Numbered from the stretch's first letter, positions 24,390 through 35,770 are shown. The stretch: DNA of 37,987 nucleotides from Paraburkholderia sp. (GCF_024281035.1 NZ_JAMXLH010000051.1:1-37987); one strand, 5' to 3'. The notes: generated by a model from the sequence alone, not told the origin. Numbers and translations are program-made.

Positions 24390-24409
24390 ATGGTGCACGT
24401 ATGCACCAT
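24390..24409. promoter_or_regulatory. Perfect palindromic site upstream of gltB, candidate operator
   Basis: ATGGTGCA and TGCACCAT form an 8-bp inverted repeat around CGTA. Its centre is about 79 bp before the predicted gltB start point, a usual activator position. The half-sites TGCACCA/TGGTGCA are those known for NtrC but in the opposite order, so the binding protein is open. Confidence 0.45.
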
Positions 24410-24442
24410 CTCGATAATTGGGGTTCGACCAAGCGGTTTTAT

Positions 24443-24471
24443 TTGCATGCCCTTGATTCGTCGCGTATATT
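24443..24471 (+). promoter_or_regulatory. Sigma70 promoter of gltBD
   Basis: TTGCAT (24443-24448) and TATATT (24466-24471) are separated by exactly 17 bp. Transcription would begin near 24478, leaving a leader of about 130 nt before the gltB ATG at 24610. Confidence 0.65.
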
Positions 24472-24609
24472 CGCCTTTCGGCTCTCCTCGGCGCACGACG
24501 CGGGAAGCCCGCATCGCCCGCGCAACGCCGTACCGCGGTCACGCAAGCGGCGGGAAACTAAAAGACGGAATCAACGGCCAGCCATTGGCCATTCTTGGAC
24601 GGTGTCCCC

Positions 24610-29307
<4,698 letters not shown>

Positions 29308-29329
29308 CGGCACGACGTAAAGACGAAGG

Positions 29330-29373
29330 GGCGCCCGCCGCGCAGCGCATGCAGTGCATGAAGCGCGGGCGCC
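29330..29373 (+). other. Stem-loop between gltB and gltD
   Basis: A perfect 9-bp outer stem (GGCGCCCGC at 29330-29338, GCGGGCGCC at 29365-29373) encloses a further self-complementary GCATGCA/TGCATG region. No T-run follows, so it is more likely an mRNA-stability or processing structure than a terminator. Confidence 0.6.
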
Positions 29374-29410
29374 GATCCCCTCACCGAATTCATGGATAGA
29401 CGAGAGCCAA

Positions 29411-30877
29411 ATGGGTAAGGTAACCGGTTTTCTCGAGTACGAGCGCCAGCATGAGGCGTACGAAGCACCGCTCACGCGGGTGAAGCACTACAAGGAGTTC
29501 GTGGCCGCGCTGTCCGATGCGGATGCGAAGATCCAGGGCGCGCGTTGCATGGACTGCGGCATTCCGTTTTGCAACAACGGCTGCCCGGTCAACAACATCA
29601 TCCCGGACTTCAACGACCTGGTGTACCGCCAGGACTGGAAGTCGGCGATCGAAGTGCTGCACTCGACGAACAACTTCCCCGAGTTCACGGGCCGCATCTG
29701 CCCGGCGCCGTGCGAAGCGGCGTGCACGCTCAACATCAACAAGGAGCCGGTCGGCATCAAGTCGATCGAGCACGCGATCATCGATAAAGCCTGGGCCGAA
29801 GGCTGGGTCACGACGCAGATCGCGAAGCACAAGACCGGCAAGAAGGTTGCCGTCGTCGGCTCGGGCCCCGCGGGCCTCGCTGCCGCGCAGCAACTCGCGC
29901 GCGCCGGGCACGACGTGACGGTGTTCGAAAAGAACGACCGCATCGGCGGCCTGCTGCGCTACGGCATCCCCGATTTCAAGCTGGAGAAGTGGCAGATCGA
30001 CCGCCGCATGCGCCAGATGGAAGCCGAGGGCGTGACGTTCCGCACCAACGTGTTCATCGGCAAGGGCGAGCTGCCGGCATACATCGGCAACACGGCGCGC
30101 GAAACCATCACGCCGGACGACCTGAAGGAACAGTTCGATGCCGTGGTGATCGCGGGCGGCGCGGAAACGCCGCGCGATCTGCCGGTGCCGGGCCGTGAGC
30201 TGCAGGGCGTCCACTACGCGATGGATTTTCTGCCGCAGCAGAACAAGGTCAACGCGGGCGACAAGCTCGCCGGTCAGCTTTTGGCGAAGGGCAAGCACGT
30301 TGTCGTGATCGGCGGCGGCGATACGGGTTCCGACTGCGTCGGCACCTCGAACCGCCACGGCGCGAAGAGCGTGACGCAGTTCGAACTGCTGCCGCAGCCG
30401 CCCGAGGCGGAGAACAAGCCGCTCGTGTGGCCGTACTGGCCGGTCAAGCTGCGCACCTCGTCGTCGCACGAGGAAGGCTGCCAGCGCGACTGGTCGATTG
30501 CGACGAAGCGCTTCGAGGGCAAGAACGGCAAGGTCGAGAAGCTGGTCGCCGCGCGCGTCGAATGGAAGGACGGCAAGATGGTCGAAGTGCCGGATTCCGA
30601 GTTCGAAATGAAGGCCGACCTCGTGCTGCTCGCGATGGGCTTCACGCAGCCGGTGTCGCAGGTGCTCGCAGCGTTCGGCGTCGACAAGGACCCGCGCGGC
30701 AACGTGCGCGCCTCGACCGAAGGCGAGAAGGCTTACTACACGTCCGTCGACAAGGTGTTCGCCGCAGGCGACATGCGTCGTGGCCAGTCGCTCGTCGTCT
30801 GGGCGATTCGTGAAGGCCGTCAGTGTGCGCGTTCGGTCGACGCGTTCCTGATGGGCAGCTCGGAGTTGCCGCGTTAA
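29411..30877 (+). CDS. gltD: Glutamate synthase (NADPH) small subunit
   Basis: GltD oxidises NADPH on FAD and passes electrons through iron-sulfur clusters to GltB. In 488 residues: N-terminal cluster-binding cysteines C46, C49, C54, C58 and C97, C101, C105 (CMDCGIPFCNNGCP, CPAPCEAAC); FAD Rossmann motif GSGPAG (150-155); NADPH motif GGGDTG (301-306); and the closing FAD motif VFAAGDMRRGQSLVVWAIREGR. The ATG at 29411 begins the conserved MGKVTGFLEYER, with GAGAG just upstream; 103 bp after gltB. The two subunits form the alpha-beta protomer, so co-transcription is expected. Confidence 0.97.
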   Translation: MGKVTGFLEYERQHEAYEAPLTRVKHYKEFVAALSDADAKIQGARCMDCGIPFCNNGCPVNNIIPDFNDLVYRQDWKSAIEVLHSTNNFPEFTGRICPAPCEAACTLNINKEPVGIKSIEHAIIDKAWAEGWVTTQIAKHKTGKKVAVVGSGPAGLAAAQQLARAGHDVTVFEKNDRIGGLLRYGIPDFKLEKWQIDRRMRQMEAEGVTFRTNVFIGKGELPAYIGNTARETITPDDLKEQFDAVVIAGGAETPRDLPVPGRELQGVHYAMDFLPQQNKVNAGDKLAGQLLAKGKHVVVIGGGDTGSDCVGTSNRHGAKSVTQFELLPQPPEAENKPLVWPYWPVKLRTSSSHEEGCQRDWSIATKRFEGKNGKVEKLVAARVEWKDGKMVEVPDSEFEMKADLVLLAMGFTQPVSQVLAAFGVDKDPRGNVRASTEGEKAYYTSVDKVFAAGDMRRGQSLVVWAIREGRQCARSVDAFLMGSSELPR

Positions 30878-30888
30878 TTTGTCTGTTG

Positions 30889-30910
30889 GCGTGACGTCAG
30901 CGTGACGTCA
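30889..30910. repeat. Two exact tandem copies of an 11-bp unit holding TGACGTCA
   Basis: GCGTGACGTCA occurs twice back to back (30889-30899, 30900-30910), 11 bp after the gltD stop. Each copy holds the 8-bp palindrome TGACGTCA, so two symmetric sites sit one helical turn apart. Confidence 0.7.
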
Positions 30911-30946
30911 TCGCGCCGAATACGAGCCGTACCCGCGTCGTACCAC

Positions 30947-31032
30947 GAAGCCGGGCACCAGCTTTGCATGGGACCAGAGTAAGCGCCAAAGCGCTAACTC
31001 CGGTCGACATGCGAGGAGGGTGGCCCGGCTTC
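30947..31032. other. 86-nt nested palindrome after gltD, structured element
   Basis: Three stems are nested: outer GAAGCCGGGC (30947-30956) with GCCCGGCTTC (31023-31032); middle GCATG (30967-30971) with CATGC (31009-31013); inner 13-bp arms 30975-30987 and 30992-31004 with one mismatch and one G-T pair around a CAAA loop. No T-run follows on either side. It could be a REP-like element, a structured RNA or a gltD 3' end. Confidence 0.65.
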
Positions 31033-31128
31033 TTCCGCTTCTTCCTTTGCGCGCACGATCCGGATGCCCGGCAAGCGCCGCGCAATGCATGGTTCGCCAG
31101 CCATTGGCCGCCGACGCGCTACCATGAC

Positions 31129-31216
31129 GCGAACCGCACCCGAACCGCGCCCGAACCGCGCCCGAACCGCACCCGAACCGCACCCGAACCGCACCCGAAC
31201 CGCGCCCGAACCGCGC
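31129..31216. repeat. Minisatellite of eight 11-bp units just upstream of thpR
   Basis: Eight gapless copies of CCGAACCGCAC or CCGAACCGCGC (first copy GCGAACCGCAC) end 19 bp before the thpR ATG. The copies differ only at the A/G of the tenth position, apart from the first. The array replaces the usual Shine-Dalgarno region. Confidence 0.93.
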
Positions 31217-31235
31217 GACCGATACCGCTCCGACC

Positions 31236-31790
31236 ATGTCAGAAGCCTCGAACAGCGATCCGTGGAAGCGCTGCTTCATCGCTCTCACGCCCGACGCGCC
31301 CTCGCGCGACGCACTCGCCGTGCTCGCCGTTCCGCCCAACGCACGGCGCGTGCCATATGCGCAATTGCACCTGACTGTCGCGTTCATCGGGATGTTGGGA
31401 AAAGAGCAGGGCGAAACGCTGGCGCACCGCCTGCAGGAGCACGCCGTCTCGATTCCGCCCACGCCGGTCACGAAGATCGAGTGCTGGCCGAACCGTGTGC
31501 GTCCCCGTCTGATGGTCGCCGTGCTGGCGATGTCCGATGCGTTCGTCGCGCTCGACTGGCGCGTGCGCTCCTTGATGTTCGACGTGGGTTTGCCGCTCGA
31601 CGCACGCGCGTTCCGCCCGCACGTCACGATTGCGCGCTTTACGCGCGATGCGGCGTCGGCGACGCTCGCGTGCGATGCGCAGGCGCTGCCGCCGCTGCGC
31701 TTCACGTCTCTTGTGCTCTATTCGAGTACGCTCGCCCGCCAGGGCGCGCGCTACGAAGCGCTGGCGAGCGTGGCGCTCGCCAGCGCGTGA
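31236..31790 (+). CDS. thpR: RNA 2',3'-cyclic phosphodiesterase (2H family)
   Basis: A 2H phosphoesterase, historically called 2'-5' RNA ligase, that opens 2',3'-cyclic phosphates at RNA ends. Both HxT motifs of the 2H fold are visible in 184 residues: H45-L-T47 (QLHLTVAFIG) and H129-V-T131 (RPHVTIARF). Family length is about 180. The ATG at 31236 has no recognisable Shine-Dalgarno; the 11-bp minisatellite ends 19 bp before it and its frame is open through the array, so an upstream start cannot be fully excluded. It converges with the ABC transporter gene, with only 12 bp between the stops and no terminator visible. Confidence 0.93.
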   Translation: MSEASNSDPWKRCFIALTPDAPSRDALAVLAVPPNARRVPYAQLHLTVAFIGMLGKEQGETLAHRLQEHAVSIPPTPVTKIECWPNRVRPRLMVAVLAMSDAFVALDWRVRSLMFDVGLPLDARAFRPHVTIARFTRDAASATLACDAQALPPLRFTSLVLYSSTLARQGARYEALASVALASA

Positions 31791-31802
31791 ACCCGTCCAC
31801 CC

Positions 31803-33554
31803 TTATGCGGCGATCCGCTCTTCGGGCATGCGCGCGATGTCGAGTGTTTCGTCGTGGAAGGAAGCCAGCGACTCGCGATGCGCGACGCTCACGATGGCCG
31901 CTTTCGGCAGGCGATCGTTGAAGAGCTTGTAGAGGCGGCTTTCGTTGTCGGGGTCGAGCGCGCTCGTCGCTTCGTCGAGGAACAGATAGTCGGGCTTGTG
32001 CAACAGCACGCGCGCGCCCGCAAGCCGCTGCTGCTCGCCCGGCGAGAGCACGCGCGTCCAGTGCGCCGATTCGCCCAGCCGATCCACGTAACTTTCGAGA
32101 CGGCAGGCGCGCAGTGCTTCGCGGCAGTCGTCGTCGCTATAGGTGTCGGGGGCGGAAGGATACGTGAGCGCCGCCTTGAGCGTGCCGATCGGCAGATAGC
32201 TCTGCTGCGGGATGAACATCATGCGTGCGTCGACGGGCGCGTCGATCGAGCCCTCGCCGAACGGCCAGAGGCCTGCGAGCGCGCGCATCAGCGTGCTCTT
32301 GCCCGCGCCCGAGGGGCCGCGCACGAGCCAGCGCGAGCCCGGCTTGATGGCGACGTCGCGCACTTCGGAGAGCGTCTCGCCGTTGGGCAGTGCGAGCTTC
32401 AGGTTGTCGGTGGAGAGCGCGTTGGCGTCGACGAAATGCAGATTGATGCCGCCGTGCTCCGTGGCGGGCGAGATGGCTTCCTTCAGGCGCGGCGAGTGGA
32501 CCACACGCCCGAATTCGCGCAGACGGTTGACGGTGGCGCGCCATTCGACCAACGTCGAATAACTGTTGATGAACCACGAGAACGAATCGCTCACGGTGCC
32601 GAATGCGCCGGCGATCTGGGTTACCACGCCGAACTCGATCGCACCGGCGAAATAACGGGGGGCCGCGACGACGAGCGGAAAGATGCCCGATACCTGGCCG
32701 TAGAAAGCCTGCACGAAAATGAGCCGCCGCGTGTACTTCATGACCAGCCACCAGTTATCGCGGATGTGCTGGAAGAGACCTTGCGCGTTCTTCCGCTCGA
32801 CATCCATGCCGTGGTACAGCGCAATCTGCTCTGCGTTTTCACGCAGACGAATGAGACCGAAGCGGAAATCGGCTTCGACGCGCTGTTGCTGGTAGTTGAT
32901 CGACACGAGCGGGTGATTCACTTTGTGCACGATAAACGAGCCGATGGCTGCATAGAGCGCGGCGATCCAGACCATGTAGCCCGGAATGCTGATCGGATGC
33001 CCGGCCAGCGTAAAAGAGACCGCGCCCGAAACGGTCCACAGGATGGTGATAAACGAGAAAAGCGTGACGACCGTGGAAAAGAGATCCAGCGTGAGCGAAA
33101 GCGTGGTGGTCGCGAAGGATTGCAGATCGTCGCTGATCCGCTGGTCGGGGTTGTCGGTGAGGCGGTCTCGCTCGATGCGGTAAAAGGTGCCTTCGCCAAG
33201 CCAGTCGCCGAGAAAACGCGTGGTGAGCCACTGACGCCACCGGAAGCTGAGCATCTGGGTCAGATAACGTTTGTAGACGGCGAGAATGATGTAAGCGAAC
33301 GCGAGGCCCGTGAAGACGAGCAACAGATGCCAGAACTGTTTGGCCTGTTTGGCTTGCAGCGCGTTGAAGAAATCGCGGTTCCAGAAATTGAGCCGCACGT
33401 TGATCCACACGATGAGCAGATTCATCACGACGATCGCGACGAGCAGGCCCCAGGCGATCAAGCGTTCCTCGGACACCCAATAGGGCTTGATCAGGCGCCA
33501 GGCCGAGATCCGCTCATCCTGATCCGGCGTGTCGCGGGGAGAAAGGTTGGTCAT
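31803..33554 (-). CDS. ABC transporter, fused membrane and ATPase domains (SbmA/YddA type)
   Basis: A 583-residue half-transporter of the ABC_membrane_2 / SbmA-BacA group (YddA-like, related to the Rv1819c cobalamin/peptide importer). Residues 30-345 hold about six hydrophobic segments with the family motif LNFWNRDFFNALQ and the LTDNPDQRISDD loop. The ATPase has Walker A GPSGAGKST (413-421), Q-loop IPQQSYLP, signature LSPGEQQR (503-510), Walker B YLFLDE (523-528) and an H-loop SVAHRESL. It should act as a homodimer. Likely substrates (peptides, cobalamin, lipids) cannot be read from sequence. ATG 33554 has only a weak GGGAC upstream. Confidence 0.9.
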   Translation of the reverse strand: MTNLSPRDTPDQDERISAWRLIKPYWVSEERLIAWGLLVAIVVMNLLIVWINVRLNFWNRDFFNALQAKQAKQFWHLLLVFTGLAFAYIILAVYKRYLTQMLSFRWRQWLTTRFLGDWLGEGTFYRIERDRLTDNPDQRISDDLQSFATTTLSLTLDLFSTVVTLFSFITILWTVSGAVSFTLAGHPISIPGYMVWIAALYAAIGSFIVHKVNHPLVSINYQQQRVEADFRFGLIRLRENAEQIALYHGMDVERKNAQGLFQHIRDNWWLVMKYTRRLIFVQAFYGQVSGIFPLVVAAPRYFAGAIEFGVVTQIAGAFGTVSDSFSWFINSYSTLVEWRATVNRLREFGRVVHSPRLKEAISPATEHGGINLHFVDANALSTDNLKLALPNGETLSEVRDVAIKPGSRWLVRGPSGAGKSTLMRALAGLWPFGEGSIDAPVDARMMFIPQQSYLPIGTLKAALTYPSAPDTYSDDDCREALRACRLESYVDRLGESAHWTRVLSPGEQQRLAGARVLLHKPDYLFLDEATSALDPDNESRLYKLFNDRLPKAAIVSVAHRESLASFHDETLDIARMPEERIAA

Positions 33555-33774
33555 GTATGTCCCGATGGGTGGTCCGGCCAGCAGCCGGTATGGGCCAGGC
33601 GTGCAGCGAGGCGCGCGGTGCAGCGATTCTGTCGGGGCGCGCTTAAGCGGAGCTTAATCGGAGATCGATTGCGAAGCTCATTGTCTCACTGGCACAGAGC
33701 GCCCGGCGTGTCGCGCTGTCAGAAGGCATTGTGCCAGAGCGCGTGCTCAGATCACCGTACGCGCTTGCACCAAC
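33555..33774. other. Intergenic region upstream of the ABC transporter
   Basis: No gene or RNA is seen. It must hold the transporter's minus-strand promoter, but I find no clear -35/-10 pair. The tandem arrays start directly after it. Confidence 0.4.
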
Positions 33775-33840
33775 CCGGCAGCGACCGGGCAGCAACCGGG
33801 CAGCAACCGGGCAGCAACCGGGCGCCGACCCGGCACTCAC
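33775..33840. repeat. 11-bp tandem array, six copies
   Basis: Three exact copies of CGGGCAGCAAC (33786-33796, 33797-33807, 33808-33818) are flanked by decayed copies on both sides (CCGGCAGCGAC, CGGGCGCCGAC, CCGGCACTCAC), all on an 11-bp register. Confidence 0.88.
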
Positions 33841-33842
33841 GC

Positions 33843-33875
33843 CGCGCCAATCAGGCGCCAATCCGGCACCAATCG
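33843..33875. repeat. Second 11-bp tandem array, three copies
   Basis: CGCGCCAATCA, GGCGCCAATCC and GGCACCAATCG follow each other directly, 2 bp after the first array. The unit differs in sequence but has the same length. Confidence 0.75.
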
Positions 33876-33902
33876 CGCGGCGAAGGCCGTGCCCGTGCGG
33901 GT

Positions 33903-33932
33903 TTGCTGGGCTCGCGGCTTTTATGGTCTAAT
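33903..33932 (+). promoter_or_regulatory. Probable sigma70 promoter of the thi operon
   Basis: TTGCTG (33903-33908) and TCTAAT (33927-33932) are 18 bp apart. Initiation near 33939 would place the TPP aptamer at the very 5' end of the transcript. Confidence 0.5.
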
Positions 33933-33947
33933 GGGCGCTGACGAAAC

Positions 33948-34026
33948 AGGGGTGCTTTGCTGGCATGTCGCAGCGAGGCTGAGAGAGACCCTTTGCACCC
34001 GATCCGGGTAATACCGGCGAGGGAAG
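33948..34026 (+). promoter_or_regulatory. TPP riboswitch aptamer (Thi box)
   Basis: The conserved blocks occur in order: GGGGTGC at the 5' side, GCTGAGA with GACCC, ACCCGATCCGGGTAATACC, then GGCGAGGGAAG, which closes with the first block. This is the thiamin pyrophosphate aptamer that shuts down thiamin genes when TPP is plentiful. The expression platform lies downstream. The aptamer end is about 285 nt from thiO but only about 150 nt from the small ORF at 34175, so the first ribosome site it can control belongs to that ORF. Confidence 0.95.
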
Positions 34027-34040
34027 TTTCTGGAAGATCT

Positions 34041-34060
34041 AGCTGGAACCCGATCCAGCT
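34041..34060 (+). other. Hairpin 3' of the TPP aptamer
   Basis: AGCTGGA and TCCAGCT make a 7-bp stem with a 6-nt loop, 14 nt after the aptamer. No T-run follows, so it is not an intrinsic terminator by itself; it may belong to the expression platform. Confidence 0.45.
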
Positions 34061-34134
34061 CTCCGCCGGGCAAGCGCGGGACCCGCGTCCCATCTGTGCA
34101 TCGCCTGTCCGGTCGGCCTTGCCAGCCGGTTTCG

Positions 34135-34170
34135 TCCTTGGGTACGTTCGTTGTTACCGTACGGAAAGGA
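34135..34170 (+). promoter_or_regulatory. Possible Shine-Dalgarno-sequestering hairpin
   Basis: GTACG (34142-34146) pairs with CGTAC (34158-34162), and TCCTT (34135-34139) pairs with AAGGA (34166-34170), the ribosome site of the small ORF at 34175. A two/three-base internal loop separates the two helices. This would make a translational OFF structure for the riboswitch. Confidence 0.4.
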
Positions 34171-34174
34171 TGCA

Positions 34175-34315
34175 ATGACCGCTTATTTCTCGATTCAATC
34201 AACCCGTCCTGCGTGCTTCGGCGTGTGCCTCGGCGCGTGCTTGAGTGTGTGCTCAGGCGCGCCGTGCAGCCTTGCGTTCGCGCGCGCCGGGTCGTCCATC
34301 AGGGTGCCGTCATGA
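34175..34315 (+). CDS. 46-residue Cys-periodic small ORF in the thi leader
   Basis: ATG 34175 has AAAGGA ending 4 nt upstream, the best ribosome site in the leader. The frame runs 46 codons and its TGA overlaps the thiO ATG (ATGA), the classic sign of translational coupling. The peptide has cysteines at 14, 18, 22, 26 and 31. The first four come from a 12-bp DNA repeat (34214-34261) that encodes C-F/L/S-G/S-V/A units, and the segment 13-37 is hydrophobic enough for a membrane helix or signal. I do not recognise a family. It may be a regulatory leader peptide that couples riboswitch control to thiO, a real small protein, or a fortuitous frame. Confidence 0.5.
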   Translation: MTAYFSIQSTRPACFGVCLGACLSVCSGAPCSLAFARAGSSIRVPS

Positions 34316-35454
34316 ACGACACTCGATCCACCTCCTCGATGCCCGATTTCGCCGTCCTCGGCGGTGGCCTGTGCGGGCGTCTCGTCGCGTGGCGCCTCGC
34401 GGGCGCGGGCCATCGCGTCGCGCTCTACGAGCGCGGCGGCGCCGACGGTTCCAACTCGGCGGCCTGGGTGGCCGCCGCGATGCTCGCGCCGCTCGCGGAG
34501 TCCGCCGTCGCCGAGCGGCTCGTCACCGAGCTGGGCGTCGCATCGCTCGAAACCTGGCCGCGCATCCTTGCGGAACTGCCCGAGCCCGTCTTCTTCCAGC
34601 GCAACGGCACGCTCGTCGTCTGGCATCGCGCCGATCGCACCGAAGCCCCGCTTTTCGAGCGCCACGTGCGCGCGAACGCGCCGCACTGGCTCGCCGACGA
34701 GCGCTTCATTGCGCTCGCGGGCGAGCAGCTCGACGCGGCGGAGCCCGCGCTCGCCGGGCGCTTTGGGCGCGGCTGGCTGCTGGCGGGCGACGGCCAGCTC
34801 GACAACCGCCAGGCGCTGCGCGCGCTGGCAGCGGGGCTTGCGCAGCGGGGCGTCGAGACGCACTGGAACACCGCAGTCGACGACGCCGATCCGCCGCGCG
34901 CACGCCTCACCATCGACACGCGCGGGCTGGGTGCGAAACCCGCGCTGCCCGCGTTACGCGGTATCCGCGGCGAGGTCGTGCGCGTCCACGCGCCCGGCAT
35001 CGGGCTGACGCGGCCGGTGCGCCTGCTGCATCCGCGTTATCCGATCTACGTCGCGCCGAAGCAGAACGATGTCTACGTGATCGGCGCGACCGAGATCGAG
35101 GGCGAGGACCTGTCGCCGATGAGCGTGCGCTCCGCGCTCGAACTGCTGAGTGCTGCCTATGCAGTGCATCCGGCGTTCGGCGAGGCGCGCATTCTCGAAC
35201 TCAACACGCAGTGCCGGCCGACCTTGCCCGATCACCTTCCCGCGCTGGTCTGGGACGGTGCGCGGACGTTGCGCGTGAACGGCCTCTACCGGCACGGCTT
35301 CATGATCGCGCCCGAAGTGGCCGACGAAGCGGTGCGGTGCGCGCAGGCGCTCATCGAGGGCCGCATTGCCGATGCCGATGCATTCGAGACACTGCGCCGC
35401 GGATCGCGCTGGAGTGCGATGCTGCACGTGAAGGACGCGCGCGAGCCCGATTGA
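34312..35454 (+). CDS. thiO: Glycine oxidase ThiO (FAD-dependent)
   Basis: ThiO oxidises glycine to dehydroglycine (iminoacetate), the C2-N unit of the thiazole ring in aerobic bacteria. In 380 residues: DAAO-type FAD motif VLGGGLCGRLVAWRLAGAG (15-33) with E40 for the FAD ribose, SAAWVAAAMLAPLAES, and the C-terminal RPTLPDHLPALVWDG / GLYRHGFMIAPEVAD, which closes the FAD site. The start ATG 34312 overlaps the stop of the small ORF. The same frame is open another 216 bp upstream through the leader but has no ribosome site there. First core gene of the thiO-thiS-thiG-thiE group under the TPP riboswitch. Confidence 0.93.
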   Translation: MNDTRSTSSMPDFAVLGGGLCGRLVAWRLAGAGHRVALYERGGADGSNSAAWVAAAMLAPLAESAVAERLVTELGVASLETWPRILAELPEPVFFQRNGTLVVWHRADRTEAPLFERHVRANAPHWLADERFIALAGEQLDAAEPALAGRFGRGWLLAGDGQLDNRQALRALAAGLAQRGVETHWNTAVDDADPPRARLTIDTRGLGAKPALPALRGIRGEVVRVHAPGIGLTRPVRLLHPRYPIYVAPKQNDVYVIGATEIEGEDLSPMSVRSALELLSAAYAVHPAFGEARILELNTQCRPTLPDHLPALVWDGARTLRVNGLYRHGFMIAPEVADEAVRCAQALIEGRIADADAFETLRRGSRWSAMLHVKDAREPD

Positions 35455-35516
35455 GCGCAGATCGTCAGAAATACGGTCGGAAATACATTCAGCAATACAC
35501 ATTGAACAGAATCGAC

Positions 35517-35714
35517 ATGGACATAGACGTCAACCAGCAGCGGCTCACGCTGCCCGAAGGCGCGACGGTTGCCGACGCGCTCGTCGCGTATGGTGCGCGC
35601 CCGCCTTTTGCCGTGGCGGTCAACGGCGACTTCGTCGCGCGCGCGCAGCATGCCGCGCGCACGCTCCAGGCGGGCGACCGCATGGACGTCGTGAGCCCCG
35701 TCGCGGGCGGCTGA
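35517..35714 (+). CDS. thiS: Sulfur carrier protein ThiS
   Basis: A 65-residue ubiquitin-like sulfur carrier. Its C-terminal Gly-Gly (VSPVAGG) is adenylated and thiocarboxylated, then gives sulfur to ThiG. The beta-grasp pattern is visible: MDIDVNQQRLTLPEGATVADAL, FAVAVNGDFVARAQHA, LQAGDRMDVVSPV. ATG 35517 gives the family length. A 62-bp gap separates it from thiO and no good Shine-Dalgarno is present. Its activating enzyme ThiF is not in the window. Confidence 0.93.
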   Translation: MDIDVNQQRLTLPEGATVADALVAYGARPPFAVAVNGDFVARAQHAARTLQAGDRMDVVSPVAGG

Positions 35715-35730
35715 CCGGGCGCTGAACACA

Positions 35731-35770
35731 GCCAGACACAGCGAAGCACATCGAAGCAGATCCAGACACA
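35731..35770. repeat. Four 10-bp tandem units in the thiS-thiG gap
   Basis: GCCAGACACA, GCGAAGCACA, TCGAAGCAGA and TCCAGACACA follow one another with no gaps, then decay. The stretch is A/C-rich and unable to fold, unlike its GC-rich surroundings. Confidence 0.65.

Noticed and set aside
24390..24409. Palindrome upstream of gltB read as a sigma54 (-24/-12) promoter
   Set aside because: GG and GC are present, but the distance between them is 9 and not 10 bases, and a good sigma70 promoter lies just downstream.
30889..30910. TGACGTCA pair as a CRE-type site
   Set aside because: That assignment belongs to eukaryotic CREB; in bacteria the sequence alone implies no known regulator.
31129..31216. 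Minisatellite considered as a CRISPR array
   Set aside because: The 11-bp units are directly adjacent, with no spacers, and no cas genes are near.
31854..33941. A 695-codon plus-strand frame across the ABC transporter, and a similar 687-codon minus-strand frame across resB (3317-5380)
   Set aside because: Same composition effect; no start signals and no recognisable domain, while the opposite strands encode clear family proteins.
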